The notes under the pieces were generated by a model. That model was given only the letters and a program-made list of their open reading frames with translations. It was not told where the DNA came from and ran no database searches. The position numbers and the translations under genes are program-made. Of a DNA stretch of 14,967 nt, positions 1-6,187 are shown piece after piece. The stretch is from an uncultured Prevotella sp. Lineage in GTDB: Bacteria; Bacteroidota; Bacteroidia; Bacteroidales; Bacteroidaceae. Every line of letters starts with the position of its first letter. Positions within the stretch are counted from its first letter, which is position 1. The stretch spans positions 1-14,967 of the forward strand of contig CAKPRX010000056.1 in assembly GCA_934183135.1 (NCBI GenBank), given 5' to 3'.

Positions 1-784
1 GGTTCCACTCCTCGGCGTTCTGGGCCACGTATATCTTGACGCCCGCGTTGATGAGCATGTCCTGGAAGGCCCTGTTGTTCAGGAACATCTCATGTTTCAG
101 AGGGCTCACCATGACCGCCTGGATGTGGTGAGCCTTGATGATGGCCGTCAGGTCTTCCTGGGTAGAGTACACGGGGCGCCCCATGAGTCGCTCGGTATAG
201 TGTGGCTGGCTGTCGCCTATATATCCACGCACCAGGTAACGCGTGGGCTTGGTGTTGCGTATGTCGTTGGTCATGGCGATGGCACCGGCATGGGTGCCGT
301 AGATGAGTACGCGCTGGGCCGACTTGCCGACAAGGGCGCTCTCGAACACCATCTTGATAAGCACGCGCGAACCACACAACAGGGTAGCCGTGGCACAGAA
401 GATGAATATGAGCATACGCCCGGTGAATACATAGAACACGCCCTGGAGGCCCAGGGGCTCGATGGCGAAGTTGAACGCAAGGGCCAGGACAAAGGCCAGC
501 AGACTGGCGTAGGCTTCGCGCGCCAGGTCGACAAACTGGGAGTAGCGCAGGATGCCCGAGTAGGTACTGAAGACCCTAAAGCCTACCAGGTTGGCCGCTA
601 CCAATACGGCCAAGCTATGCCACAGCGTGCCCCACGAACTTACTATCTCGTCAATGGGATGACGCAGCAACAAGATGAACAGCGCGCCGAGGAAACACAC
701 CACGGCGTCGAAAATAACGATGGCCCAATAGGGCAAGGCAGACTTCTTGAAATACCAGTTAAAAACTCTACTGAAAATTGTCAT
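1..784 (-). CDS. Polysaccharide biosynthesis protein, FlaA1/WbpM/CapD-like nucleotide-sugar dehydratase or epimerase (5' part, runs off left edge)
   Basis: Only the first 261 codons are present. The start is the ATG at 784-782, preceded by AT-rich AAAAGATA. The protein begins MTIFSRVFNWYFKK and has four hydrophobic segments at about residues 20-41, 54-72, 93-108 and 118-138. A cytoplasmic Rossmann-like region follows, with RVLIYGTHAGAIAM at 158-171. The layout of four membrane helices plus a first nucleotide-binding domain is that of the WbpM/CapD/FlaA1 family. In that family, membrane-anchored NAD(P)-dependent enzymes convert UDP-GlcNAc-type sugars to 4-keto-6-deoxy or epimerised sugars for capsule, O-antigen or glycoprotein glycans. 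The catalytic SDR domain (TGxxGxxG, YxxxK) lies outside the window, so dehydratase versus epimerase cannot be decided. No UpxY/NusG-like capsule antiterminator is visible upstream. Family assignment is confident, exact reaction is not. Confidence 0.85.
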   Translation of the reverse strand, partial: MTIFSRVFNWYFKKSALPYWAIVIFDAVVCFLGALFILLLRHPIDEIVSSWGTLWHSLAVLVAANLVGFRVFSTYSGILRYSQFVDLAREAYASLLAFVLALAFNFAIEPLGLQGVFYVFTGRMLIFIFCATATLLCGSRVLIKMVFESALVGKSAQRVLIYGTHAGAIAMTNDIRNTKPTRYLVRGYIGDSQPHYTERLMGRPVYSTQEDLTAIIKAHHIQAVMVSPLKHEMFLNNRAFQDMLINAGVKIYVAQNAEEWN

Positions 785-957
785 TATCTTTTATGTGCTA
801 AAGTGGGAACGCGGGCGTACTGGTCACCACAGACCCACCAGGTGTTACAGTTATTGGCTTAGATGCTCGTACTTAAAGCATTAGCAGCGCCCGACTCCTC
901 CAGCAGCACTGGCAGCCCGGGCATCTGCCACTCTCGTCGCTTCGTTTGCAAAGCATG

Positions 958-965
958 CAAAATTA
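958..965 (-). promoter_or_regulatory. Bacteroidota -7 element for the polysaccharide gene
   Basis: The minus strand reads TAATTTTGC, matching TAnnTTTG. It lies about 175 bp upstream of the ATG at 784. No convincing -33 TTTG was seen, so the assignment rests on one element. Confidence 0.4.
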
Positions 966-1186
966 ACATTTTTTCTCGACCTATCCGCACGTTTCCGTCC
1001 TTTTTTTACATTTCCCCACCATTTTCTTATCCACCGCAAGGGCCAGGAAGACAGAGGGGCATGCCACATGGTACCACCCATGCAACCACCCGAACCTGCC
1101 AGAGCCATGGCGGAGGCGATGGGGGCAATGTGGGGATGCGTAGAAAGAAAAAGGGCAAAAGGGGTGGACAGAAGTAAAAAAATGGT

Positions 1187-1194
1187 TAATTTTG
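1187..1194 (+). promoter_or_regulatory. Bacteroidota -7 element for the nucleotidase operon
   Basis: TAATTTTGC matches TAnnTTTG and would give a leader of about 60 nt before the ATG at 1260. The -33 TTTG is not obvious. Confidence 0.5.
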
Positions 1195-1259
1195 CAGCGT
1201 GGACGGGGGCCTCTTCCCCACCCCACAGGCATACAGACACTTAAACAATCGGACAAGAT

Positions 1260-2006
1260 ATGAAGAAAACAAGTATCATCCTGGCGCTGGCAGCCCTGAC
1301 GGCTCTCGGCGCCTGCAGCTCGCACTACCAGCTGACCCAGGTAAGCCGCACGCGGGTCCTGATAGACGGGCGCTACGACCGTCCGGGAAGTGAGGCTGAG
1401 ACTTTCTTAGCCCCATACGCCCACAAGGTAGACTCGCTGATGAGCCCCGTAGTGGGGACGGCGGCGCGCTACATGGCATCGCACCGCCCGGAGAGCGAGC
1501 TGTCCAACCTGCTGAGTGACATACTCGTCTGGGGAGCCGCACGCATGGGCGAGCGGGCCGACTTTGCCGTCTACAACATGGGCGGCATACGCGCGGCGCT
1601 GGCCAAGGGACAGGTAACCATAGGCGACGTGCTGGATGTGGCGCCCTTTGAGAACAAGCTGTGTGTGCTCACACTGACGGGCGACAAGGTGACCGAGCTG
1701 TTCACCCAGATAGCCTCGGTGGGCGGCGAGGGGGTAAGCCACGGGGTGGCCCTGACCATCAGCCGCGACGGCCGGCTGCTCTCGGCTACCGTAGGGGGAC
1801 AGCCCATAGACCCCAAGCGCGACTACCGCATAGCCACGCTGGACTACCTGGCCCAGGGCAACGATCGCCTCGTGGCCTTCAAGGCCAAGAGCCAGGTGGT
1901 GGCTCCTCAGGAGCAGGACAACAATGTACGTTATATCATCATGGACTATTTCAGGGCACAGGGCACCGTCGACGCGCATACCGAAGGCCGGATAGCCATC
2001 AAATAA
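1260..2006 (+). CDS. 5'-nucleotidase C-terminal-domain lipoprotein
   Basis: The protein has 248 residues. The first 18 form a lipoprotein signal peptide with a lipobox ending LGAC (Cys19), so it is probably anchored in the outer membrane or periplasmic face. The rest matches the 5'-nucleotidase C-terminal domain (5_nucleotid_C): an S-N-L-L-S-D block at 82-87, the signature NMGGIR at 106-111, VAPFENKL at 127-134 and DYLAQGNDRL at 195-204. In UshA-like enzymes this domain supplies the nucleoside-binding pocket. Here the usual GGDG-aromatic motif reads GNDRL, so the classical stacking aromatic seems absent and the substrate may differ. The metal-binding N-terminal half is encoded separately by the next gene, 9 bp downstream. 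In known two-domain enzymes both halves form one chain, N-terminal half first. The start is fixed by the signal peptide. Confidence 0.9.
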   Translation: MKKTSIILALAALTALGACSSHYQLTQVSRTRVLIDGRYDRPGSEAETFLAPYAHKVDSLMSPVVGTAARYMASHRPESELSNLLSDILVWGAARMGERADFAVYNMGGIRAALAKGQVTIGDVLDVAPFENKLCVLTLTGDKVTELFTQIASVGGEGVSHGVALTISRDGRLLSATVGGQPIDPKRDYRIATLDYLAQGNDRLVAFKAKSQVVAPQEQDNNVRYIIMDYFRAQGTVDAHTEGRIAIK

Positions 2007-2015
2007 GGACCGAAT

Positions 2016-2858
2016 ATGAAGAAGACCATCATCATGGCGGCACTCATGGTGCTGACGCTGACTGCCGCCGCACAGAAGACCAAGACCATAACGATACTGC
2101 ACACCAACGACACGCACAGCTGCATACTGCCCCTGAACCCCAACCTGGCCGACACGGCACTGGCGGGGCGCGGCGGATACCTGCGCAGGATAGAGATGAT
2201 ACGCCAGGAACGGCAGCGCGACCCCGACCTGCTGGTCCTGGACAGCGGCGACTTCTCGCAGGGGTCGCCCTTCTACTCGCTGTTCAAGGGCGATGTAGAG
2301 ATAGGGCTGATGAACCGCATGGGGGTGAGCGCCACCACGATAGGCAACCATGAGTTTGACTTCGGGCTGGCCAACATGGCGCGACTGTTTGGCATGGCGC
2401 GGTTTCCCGTGCTGTGTGCCAACTACCGCGTAGCAGGCACCCCGCTCGATGGGGTAGTGAAACCCTACGCCGTGTTCCGCGTGAAGGGTGTCAAGGTGGG
2501 CGTCTTCGGGCTGGACCCCAAGTTGGACGGCCTGGTAGATGCCAAGAACTACGGACAGGTGGCATACCTGGACCCGGTGGCCACGGCCAACGAGATGGTT
2601 GCCACGCTGCGCCACAAGGAACACTGCGACGTGGTAATCTGCCTGTCGCACCTGGGATGGACCAGCAACGGCGTGGGCGACCAAGAGGTGATAAGCCACT
2701 CGCGGGGCATAGACCTGGTATTAGGAGGCCACAGCCACACTTACTTCAAGACGCTGCGCTACGTGAAAGACCTGGACGGCCGCGAGGTGCCGGTCGACCA
2801 GAACGGCAAGCACGGCATATACGTGGGCAAGATAGAGCTACAGGTTACGCGCCGATAG
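2016..2858 (+). CDS. Exported metallophosphoesterase, 5'-nucleotidase N-terminal half
   Basis: The protein has 280 residues with a cleavable signal peptide (about residues 1-19, ending TAAA-Q). All metal-ligand blocks of the calcineurin-like/5'-nucleotidase family are intact: HTNDTH (Asp32, His34), DSGDFSQG (Asp76, Asp79), GNHEFD (Asn111, His112), SHLG (His212) and GGHSHTY (His239, His241). It should therefore be an active periplasmic dinuclear metal phosphoesterase. It stops just after the metal domain and lacks the C-terminal nucleotide-binding domain, which the preceding gene encodes. The two genes are 9 bp apart and probably work as a two-chain nucleotidase or related phosphohydrolase for nucleotide scavenging. 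The actual substrate is not determinable here. A strong terminator follows. Confidence 0.92.
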   Translation: MKKTIIMAALMVLTLTAAAQKTKTITILHTNDTHSCILPLNPNLADTALAGRGGYLRRIEMIRQERQRDPDLLVLDSGDFSQGSPFYSLFKGDVEIGLMNRMGVSATTIGNHEFDFGLANMARLFGMARFPVLCANYRVAGTPLDGVVKPYAVFRVKGVKVGVFGLDPKLDGLVDAKNYGQVAYLDPVATANEMVATLRHKEHCDVVICLSHLGWTSNGVGDQEVISHSRGIDLVLGGHSHTYFKTLRYVKDLDGREVPVDQNGKHGIYVGKIELQVTRR

Positions 2859-2911
2859 GCCAACAGGCCGAGGCCTGCCATGACGGCGGCCACCGGCACC
2901 TCGCAGAGGTA

Positions 2912-2988
2912 CGCCCTATACCTTATTATATATATAGAACAATCCCCGGACGGCACACGGCCCGTCCGGGGATTGTCTGTATAGGGCG
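2912..2988. terminator. Bidirectional intrinsic terminator, nested inverted repeat
   Basis: Positions 2939-2953 and 2962-2976 form a perfect 15-bp stem with an 8-nt loop (core ATCCCCGGACGG). An outer 10-bp inverted repeat, CGCCCTATAC at 2912-2921 and GTATAGGGCG at 2979-2988, encloses it. It sits between convergent genes ending at 2858 (+) and 3002 (-), so it can serve both. The AT-rich stretch at 2921-2937 provides the U-tract for transcripts coming from the right. Confidence 0.85.
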
Positions 2989-3001
2989 CCTGCGCGGCGG
3001 C

Positions 3002-4765
3002 TTACTTCAGATGCTTCTTCAGCTGCTTGCCCAGCAGGGTGTAGCCTTTCTCATTGGGATGCAGGCCGTCCTTCTGGAAACAGGTGGGGTCTATCTTGCC
3101 AGACCCGTCGGGCAGCACCAGGCACTGGGTGAGGTCTACCAGCTCGGTCTTGGCATCGGTCTTGAGCTTCTGCTCCAACAGCTCGTTGATGCGAGCCACC
3201 TTGTCGCGGCCGCGAGCCGGATACACCTTGAGCACATGCAGCTGGGCCTGAGGCTGGCGCTCACGGATAAGCTGGGCCAGGTCGCAGATGCCCTGGGCTA
3301 TCTGCTCGGGCGTGTTGACGTAGTAGTTGTTGATGCCTATGAGCAGGCAGATATGCTTGGGCTTGCAGCCCTCGAGCTCGCCATGATAGATGCGCCAGAA
3401 CACATTCTCGATACGGTCCCAGCCGAAGCCCATGTTGGTAACGCGGCGCTTGCCGAAGGTCTTGCCCCAGGCTGCCCCGCCGTTGTTGACACTGCATACA
3501 GGGTTGCCGCCCCAGAAGTTGGTTATCGAGTTGCCTATGAGCAGTATCTCGGGGTCAGTGGTATGGTTGAGCTGGATAACCTGGTTGTGGCGCTCGCGCC
3601 ACTCGTAACAGCCGTCACGGCGCTGGGTTACCGGGGGGAACACACTGTTGGGCTTGTCCTCAGCGAGCATCTCGCGGATTTTCTTCTCATAAGCGTCGGC
3701 ATACACGCGGCAGCCGAGGTCGTTAGGATGCGAGCCCTCGACCATGTAGTCCTCGCCGAAACGGATGTCGCTCTTGCCCAGGTAGTACAGATTGCCGACG
3801 CCGGCAGCGCGAAGCTCGTCGTAGGCACGGCGCAGGGCCACGTTGCCACGGTCGTACTTGGCCTTGACATTGGCACGCATCACGCTGTCGGGCGTGGGGT
3901 GGCACTCGCAGAGCATGATGGGGGCCTGGCTCTTGGCACGCAGTTTCATCACGCCCTCCTTGGCACGCTTGATGATTTCGGTGTCCTGCAGGTTGAAGCT
4001 GTTGGGCATGGCGTCGATGATATAGGCGCGGGCATCTATCTCGCTGAGCATGTCAAACATGGCCGGCTCCATACGGGCCGAGCCCGAGAAGCCCAGGTTG
4101 ATGACCGGATACTCCAGCTCGCGCTCCACGATGTTGGTGATGGACATACCGGGACGCGAGGGCGATGCTCCCTGGATGATAGACGAGCCATAGACCACGA
4201 TGGGGCGCTCTGGCGACTGGTGCAGGAACTGGAAGTGAGAGCCCTCGTCGACGCCCACCTCGAGCCACTTGACACCGTTGTAGTTGGGCAGGTAGAGGGT
4301 AAACTCGGCCCCACGCCCCTTGTTGGCGTAGGTGAGGTTCTGCCACTCCATACGGGCTGTGTCGGCCTGCATCTTCCAGCTCATGTGGGTGGCTATCCAG
4401 TGGATGTCGCCGTCGGGGTTCTTGCCGTAGAGGTCTACACCCGACTTGTCGATGCCGGTCATGTTAAAGCCGTTGTAGTTGTTAGACAGGCAACCGTAGC
4501 GCACGCGGATGGTCTTGGAGTTAGACACAAAGCGCACGATAACGCCGGCAGTATGGGCCTTGAGGCTCCACACGTTCTTGGGGAGGAGCTTCTCAAAGCG
4601 GTCGGGCAGGCGGTCGTAGGTACGGCCCATCTCCTTGTTCCACGCGCGGCCGCTGATGTAAGGCTCGTCGCCGTCCATGGGGTTCATCCATTTGACCTGC
4701 TGAGCGGTCATGGTCATGCTGGCCATCAGGGCCAGCGCCATCAAGATAATGTGTTTTGTCTTCAT
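3002..4765 (-). CDS. Tandem SGNH/GDSL hydrolase (two catalytic domains), exported
   Basis: The protein has 587 residues with a signal peptide of about 21 residues. An N-terminal beta-sandwich-like region carries the GxDLY signature (GVDLYG, 109-114) that precedes the GDSL_3-type hydrolase domain. The first SGNH domain spans about 188-370: YGSSI with candidate nucleophile Ser195, Gly225 in NLGFSG, Asn255, and EGSHPND with His346. The second spans about 405-587: IGNSI (Ser413), Gly446 in NMGFGW, IGINN (Gly477, Asn479) and DGLHPN (Asp566, His569). The first domain has Glu343 at the usual Asp position of the catalytic DxxH. Such proteins in Bacteroidota are periplasmic or surface esterases, often deacetylating glycans, but no substrate can be named. 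The gene lies 52 bp downstream of the porT-like gene on the same strand, so co-transcription is possible. No TAnnTTTG is seen in the gap. Confidence 0.9.
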   Translation of the reverse strand: MKTKHIILMALALMASMTMTAQQVKWMNPMDGDEPYISGRAWNKEMGRTYDRLPDRFEKLLPKNVWSLKAHTAGVIVRFVSNSKTIRVRYGCLSNNYNGFNMTGIDKSGVDLYGKNPDGDIHWIATHMSWKMQADTARMEWQNLTYANKGRGAEFTLYLPNYNGVKWLEVGVDEGSHFQFLHQSPERPIVVYGSSIIQGASPSRPGMSITNIVERELEYPVINLGFSGSARMEPAMFDMLSEIDARAYIIDAMPNSFNLQDTEIIKRAKEGVMKLRAKSQAPIMLCECHPTPDSVMRANVKAKYDRGNVALRRAYDELRAAGVGNLYYLGKSDIRFGEDYMVEGSHPNDLGCRVYADAYEKKIREMLAEDKPNSVFPPVTQRRDGCYEWRERHNQVIQLNHTTDPEILLIGNSITNFWGGNPVCSVNNGGAAWGKTFGKRRVTNMGFGWDRIENVFWRIYHGELEGCKPKHICLLIGINNYYVNTPEQIAQGICDLAQLIRERQPQAQLHVLKVYPARGRDKVARINELLEQKLKTDAKTELVDLTQCLVLPDGSGKIDPTCFQKDGLHPNEKGYTLLGKQLKKHLK

Positions 4766-4817
4766 TGGTTTTATGGTTGATTTGCTTATTCGTATATAAC
4801 GCCCCGAGGGAGCACCG

Positions 4818-5573
4818 CTACTCGAAATAGAACGTCAGCGCTATCATCTTGCTCTGCGTCTGGCTCACGGCACGGGCGTAGGGCTGCAGGGTGGCGTCCT
4901 TGAGCTTGTCGGGATGGGTGGTGTCCAGGCTGTTTATGAGGCTGAACATAAACTTGAGCTCGGGCCGCAGCTTGAAGTAAGGCAGATAGAAGTCGCACCC
5001 CACGCCCACCTCGGCATAGGTGTCATAGCGTTTCAGGCGCACGATGGCCTCGTCGCTGCCGCTGAGGTTTATCATGGGGTTGATGCCGGCCATGAGGTAA
5101 GGGCGGTGGTTGTTGAAGCGCGGGGCAGCGCAGATAAGGTCGACCGCCGACGACACGTAGATGCTCTTCAGGTCCTGGTGCCGTACCAGGGCATGGCCCC
5201 CATCGTCGGTCTGACTATGGTTGCGGAAGGTAAGGCGGCGGGTACCGAAGTAGAGTGCCGGGGCCACGCGCAGCTGGAAGGTGCTGTTAAGCCTGAACTC
5301 GCCCAGCACGCCCACGTTGAGCCCCGCGTCCCACCGGTCCTGGTCGGCCGATATGAGTACCTCGCTCTGGGTACCGTCCTCGGCCGTAATGGTCTGCGGC
5401 CCCACGTTAACCATCTCCATATCCTGCAGATGGGTGCCCACCAGTATGCCAAAGTGGAAGGGCCGGAGGTCGGTATAGGGCCGGTTCTCCACCTTTCGTT
5501 CCTGGCCCACGGCTGGCAGGGCACACAGCGCCAGCAACAGGGCCATCCACAGGGGTCGTATCGTCTTCAGCAT
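4818..5573 (-). CDS. porT: PorT-like outer-membrane beta-barrel protein (type IX secretion assembly)
   Basis: The protein has 251 residues with a signal peptide of about 23 residues (cleavage near VGQ-ER). The mature N-terminus, NRPYTDLRPFHFGILVGTH (30-48), is the characteristic start of the PorT family. Alternating hydrophobic strands and a terminal FYF at 248-250 fit an outer-membrane beta-barrel of eight strands. In Porphyromonas gingivalis PorT is required for type IX secretion of gingipains, and related proteins occur in many Bacteroidota. No cargo protein with a type IX C-terminal signal is present in the window. A TAnnTTTG element lies about 60 bp upstream of the ATG. The main alternative is a generic outer-membrane barrel of the same superfamily, so the gene symbol is given with moderate confidence. 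Confidence 0.82.
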   Translation of the reverse strand: MLKTIRPLWMALLLALCALPAVGQERKVENRPYTDLRPFHFGILVGTHLQDMEMVNVGPQTITAEDGTQSEVLISADQDRWDAGLNVGVLGEFRLNSTFQLRVAPALYFGTRRLTFRNHSQTDDGGHALVRHQDLKSIYVSSAVDLICAAPRFNNHRPYLMAGINPMINLSGSDEAIVRLKRYDTYAEVGVGCDFYLPYFKLRPELKFMFSLINSLDTTHPDKLKDATLQPYARAVSQTQSKMIALTFYFE

Positions 5574-5632
5574 CAGCAGCAGTTACGTATATATATTATT
5601 AAGGTATAGGCCAATGGGGCATATACCGTCTA

Positions 5633-5640
5633 CAAATTTA
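5633..5640 (-). promoter_or_regulatory. -7 element for porT
   Basis: The minus strand reads TAAATTTG, matching TAnnTTTG, about 60 bp upstream of the porT ATG (5573). The -33 element is not clear because the region upstream is a T-run. Confidence 0.5.
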
Positions 5641-5652
5641 CGACAAAAAAAC

Positions 5653-5799
5653 TTAACGGTTGCCTTTTTCATCAAAAAAGTTCTCGCAGAGTGCCCCTGG
5701 ACCCACCAAGACGGCTCCGAGGACAGCCGTCAGCGTCATTTCGTCGCCCGCAAGGGCTCCCAGCATAGCCCCGACACGCACGCCGGGAGCCGCGGCCAT
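5653..5799 (-). CDS. Small hydrophobic 48-residue frame, possibly the C-terminal remnant of a DMT/EamA transporter
   Basis: The frame runs from ATG at 5799 to TAA at 5653 and begins MAAAPGVRVGAMLGALAG. The segment GDEMTLTAVLGAVLVGPGAL (residues 19-38) resembles the last helix hairpin of EamA/DMT-family transporters, in which a G-E-x-L-T motif precedes a GAxLIxxG helix. Nothing of the rest of such a transporter (about 290 residues) is present: an in-frame stop lies four codons upstream of the ATG and the DNA there turns A+T-rich. It could be a decayed gene end that once preceded porT. It could also be a genuine small membrane protein, because a TATTTTTGC element about 32 bp upstream of the ATG could drive it. 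The resemblance is judged by eye. Confidence 0.4.
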   Translation of the reverse strand: MAAAPGVRVGAMLGALAGDEMTLTAVLGAVLVGPGALCENFFDEKGNR

Positions 5800-5830
5800 C
5801 GCCCAATTCTATTTCGACAACAAATAAATT

Positions 5831-5839
5831 GCAAAAATA
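5831..5839 (-). promoter_or_regulatory. Possible minus-strand -7 element (TATTTTTGC)
   Basis: A full match to TAnnTTTG on the minus strand, 32 bp upstream of the small hydrophobic frame. No -33 TTTG at the expected distance. Confidence 0.35.
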
Positions 5840-5848
5840 TCCATCATT

Positions 5849-5903
5849 ATTTGTAGGTATATCAGAATTAAATTGTACCTTTGCAACAAACATTTGTAGG
5901 TAT
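5849..5903 (+). repeat. 12-bp direct repeat flanking the ferredoxin promoter
   Basis: ATTTGTAGGTAT occurs at 5849-5860 and again at 5892-5903, 43 bp apart start to start. One copy overlaps the -33 region and the other lies just after the expected transcription start. The second copy also forms the inverted repeat TTGTAG-N5-CTACAA at 5894-5910. The placement suggests an operator or duplicated promoter segment. Confidence 0.6.
5850..5883 (+). promoter_or_regulatory. Promoter of the ferredoxin gene
   Basis: TTTG at 5850-5853 (-33) and TACCTTTG at 5876-5883 (-7) match the Bacteroidota sigma consensus with 22-bp spacing. The predicted leader is about 60 nt and A-rich before the ATG at 5951. Confidence 0.75.
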
Positions 5904-5950
5904 TCTACAATGCTGAGATAATAGTATTAACAATAAAATAGATTAAGATT

Positions 5951-6121
5951 ATGGCTTACGTAATTGGTGACGACTGCATCGCATGCGGTACATGTATTGA
6001 CGAGTGCCCCTCTGGCGCTATTTCTGAAGGCGAAAAGTATTCTATCGACCCCGATGCCTGCACAGAGTGCGGTACATGCGCAAGCGTTTGCCCCAACGAG
6101 GCTATCAGCCTGGCTGAGTAA
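5951..6121 (+). CDS. Small 2[4Fe-4S] bacterial-type ferredoxin
   Basis: The protein has 56 residues: two CxxCxxCxxxCP motifs, Cys9/12/15/19 and Cys37/40/43/47, with the classical pseudo-twofold clostridial-type fold and nothing else. All eight cluster ligands are present. It is a low-potential one-electron carrier in the cytosol, typically serving pyruvate:ferredoxin oxidoreductase, hydrogenase or Rnf-type complexes. It is monocistronic, with a consensus promoter upstream and a hairpin terminator 28 bp after the stop. Codons such as GGT, TCT and GCT are used more than in the neighbouring genes, as expected for a highly expressed protein. The first motif starts right after MAYVIGDD, supporting the ATG chosen. 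Confidence 0.96.
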   Translation: MAYVIGDDCIACGTCIDECPSGAISEGEKYSIDPDACTECGTCASVCPNEAISLAE

Positions 6122-6149
6122 TCGCGACGCAGATTTAGAAAAAGACACG

Positions 6150-6187
6150 GGGCACCGCTCTTCCTATTACTGGAGGGCGGTGCCCTT
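6150..6187 (+). terminator. Ferredoxin terminator hairpin
   Basis: GGGCACCGC (6150-6158) pairs with GCGGTGCCC (6177-6185). The stem extends inward with two G-U pairs to about 14 bp, leaving an 8-nt loop (6164-6171). The following T-tract is weak (TTGTCGTTAT). Confidence 0.75.

Larger units (their letters stand above)
785..1259. other. Divergent intergenic region between polysaccharide gene and nucleotidase operon
   Basis: This 475-bp stretch has no gene I can support. It holds one TAnnTTTG element for each direction (minus strand 958-965, plus strand 1187-1194), which gives the minus-strand gene a leader of roughly 165 nt. On the minus strand at 859-924 there is a 21-codon frame (MPGLPVLLEESG...) that could be a leader peptide or chance. 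The part around 1055-1090 contains short inverted repeats around GGTACC. Open frames of 100 or so codons cross this stretch on both strands but show no recognisable domain and appear to be a by-product of high G+C. Confidence 0.5.
5574..5950. other. Divergent control region between porT and ferredoxin
   Basis: This 377-bp stretch holds the porT -7 element (5633-5640), a 48-codon hydrophobic frame on the minus strand (5653-5799), a minus-strand TATTTTTGC element (5831-5839), the ferredoxin promoter (5850-5883) and a 12-bp direct repeat around that promoter. Base composition switches abruptly at about 5815, from G+C-rich (5695-5815) to A+T-rich (5816-5950). Confidence 0.6.

Noticed and set aside
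92..862. A 256-codon open frame on the plus strand at the left end
   Set aside because: Antisense to the polysaccharide biosynthesis gene, whose minus-strand translation has four membrane helices and a Rossmann segment.
881..1325. Overlapping minus-strand frames of 114-119 codons upstream of the nucleotidase operon
   Set aside because: They run into the signal peptide of the real plus-strand gene and show no conserved feature, and the reading frames are mutually exclusive.
1407..2699. A 430-codon open frame on the minus strand
   Set aside because: Antisense to both 5'-nucleotidase genes, which carry intact motifs. The product is His/Gln/Gly-rich without any recognisable feature.
2759..2956. 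A minus-strand 65-codon frame with a membrane-like segment (VPVAAVMAGLGLLAYRR)
   Set aside because: It overlaps the metallophosphoesterase gene end and the terminator. Similar hydrophobic runs appear by chance when G+C-rich DNA is read in the wrong frame.
2414..4780. A 788-codon open frame on the plus strand
   Set aside because: It is the antisense shadow of the SGNH hydrolase and the end of the metallophosphoesterase gene. Its His/Val/Ala-rich product shows no domain, while the minus-strand frame has two complete catalytic domains and a signal peptide.
4914..5609. A 231-codon plus-strand frame
   Set aside because: Shadow of the porT-like gene. No signal peptide or domain of its own.
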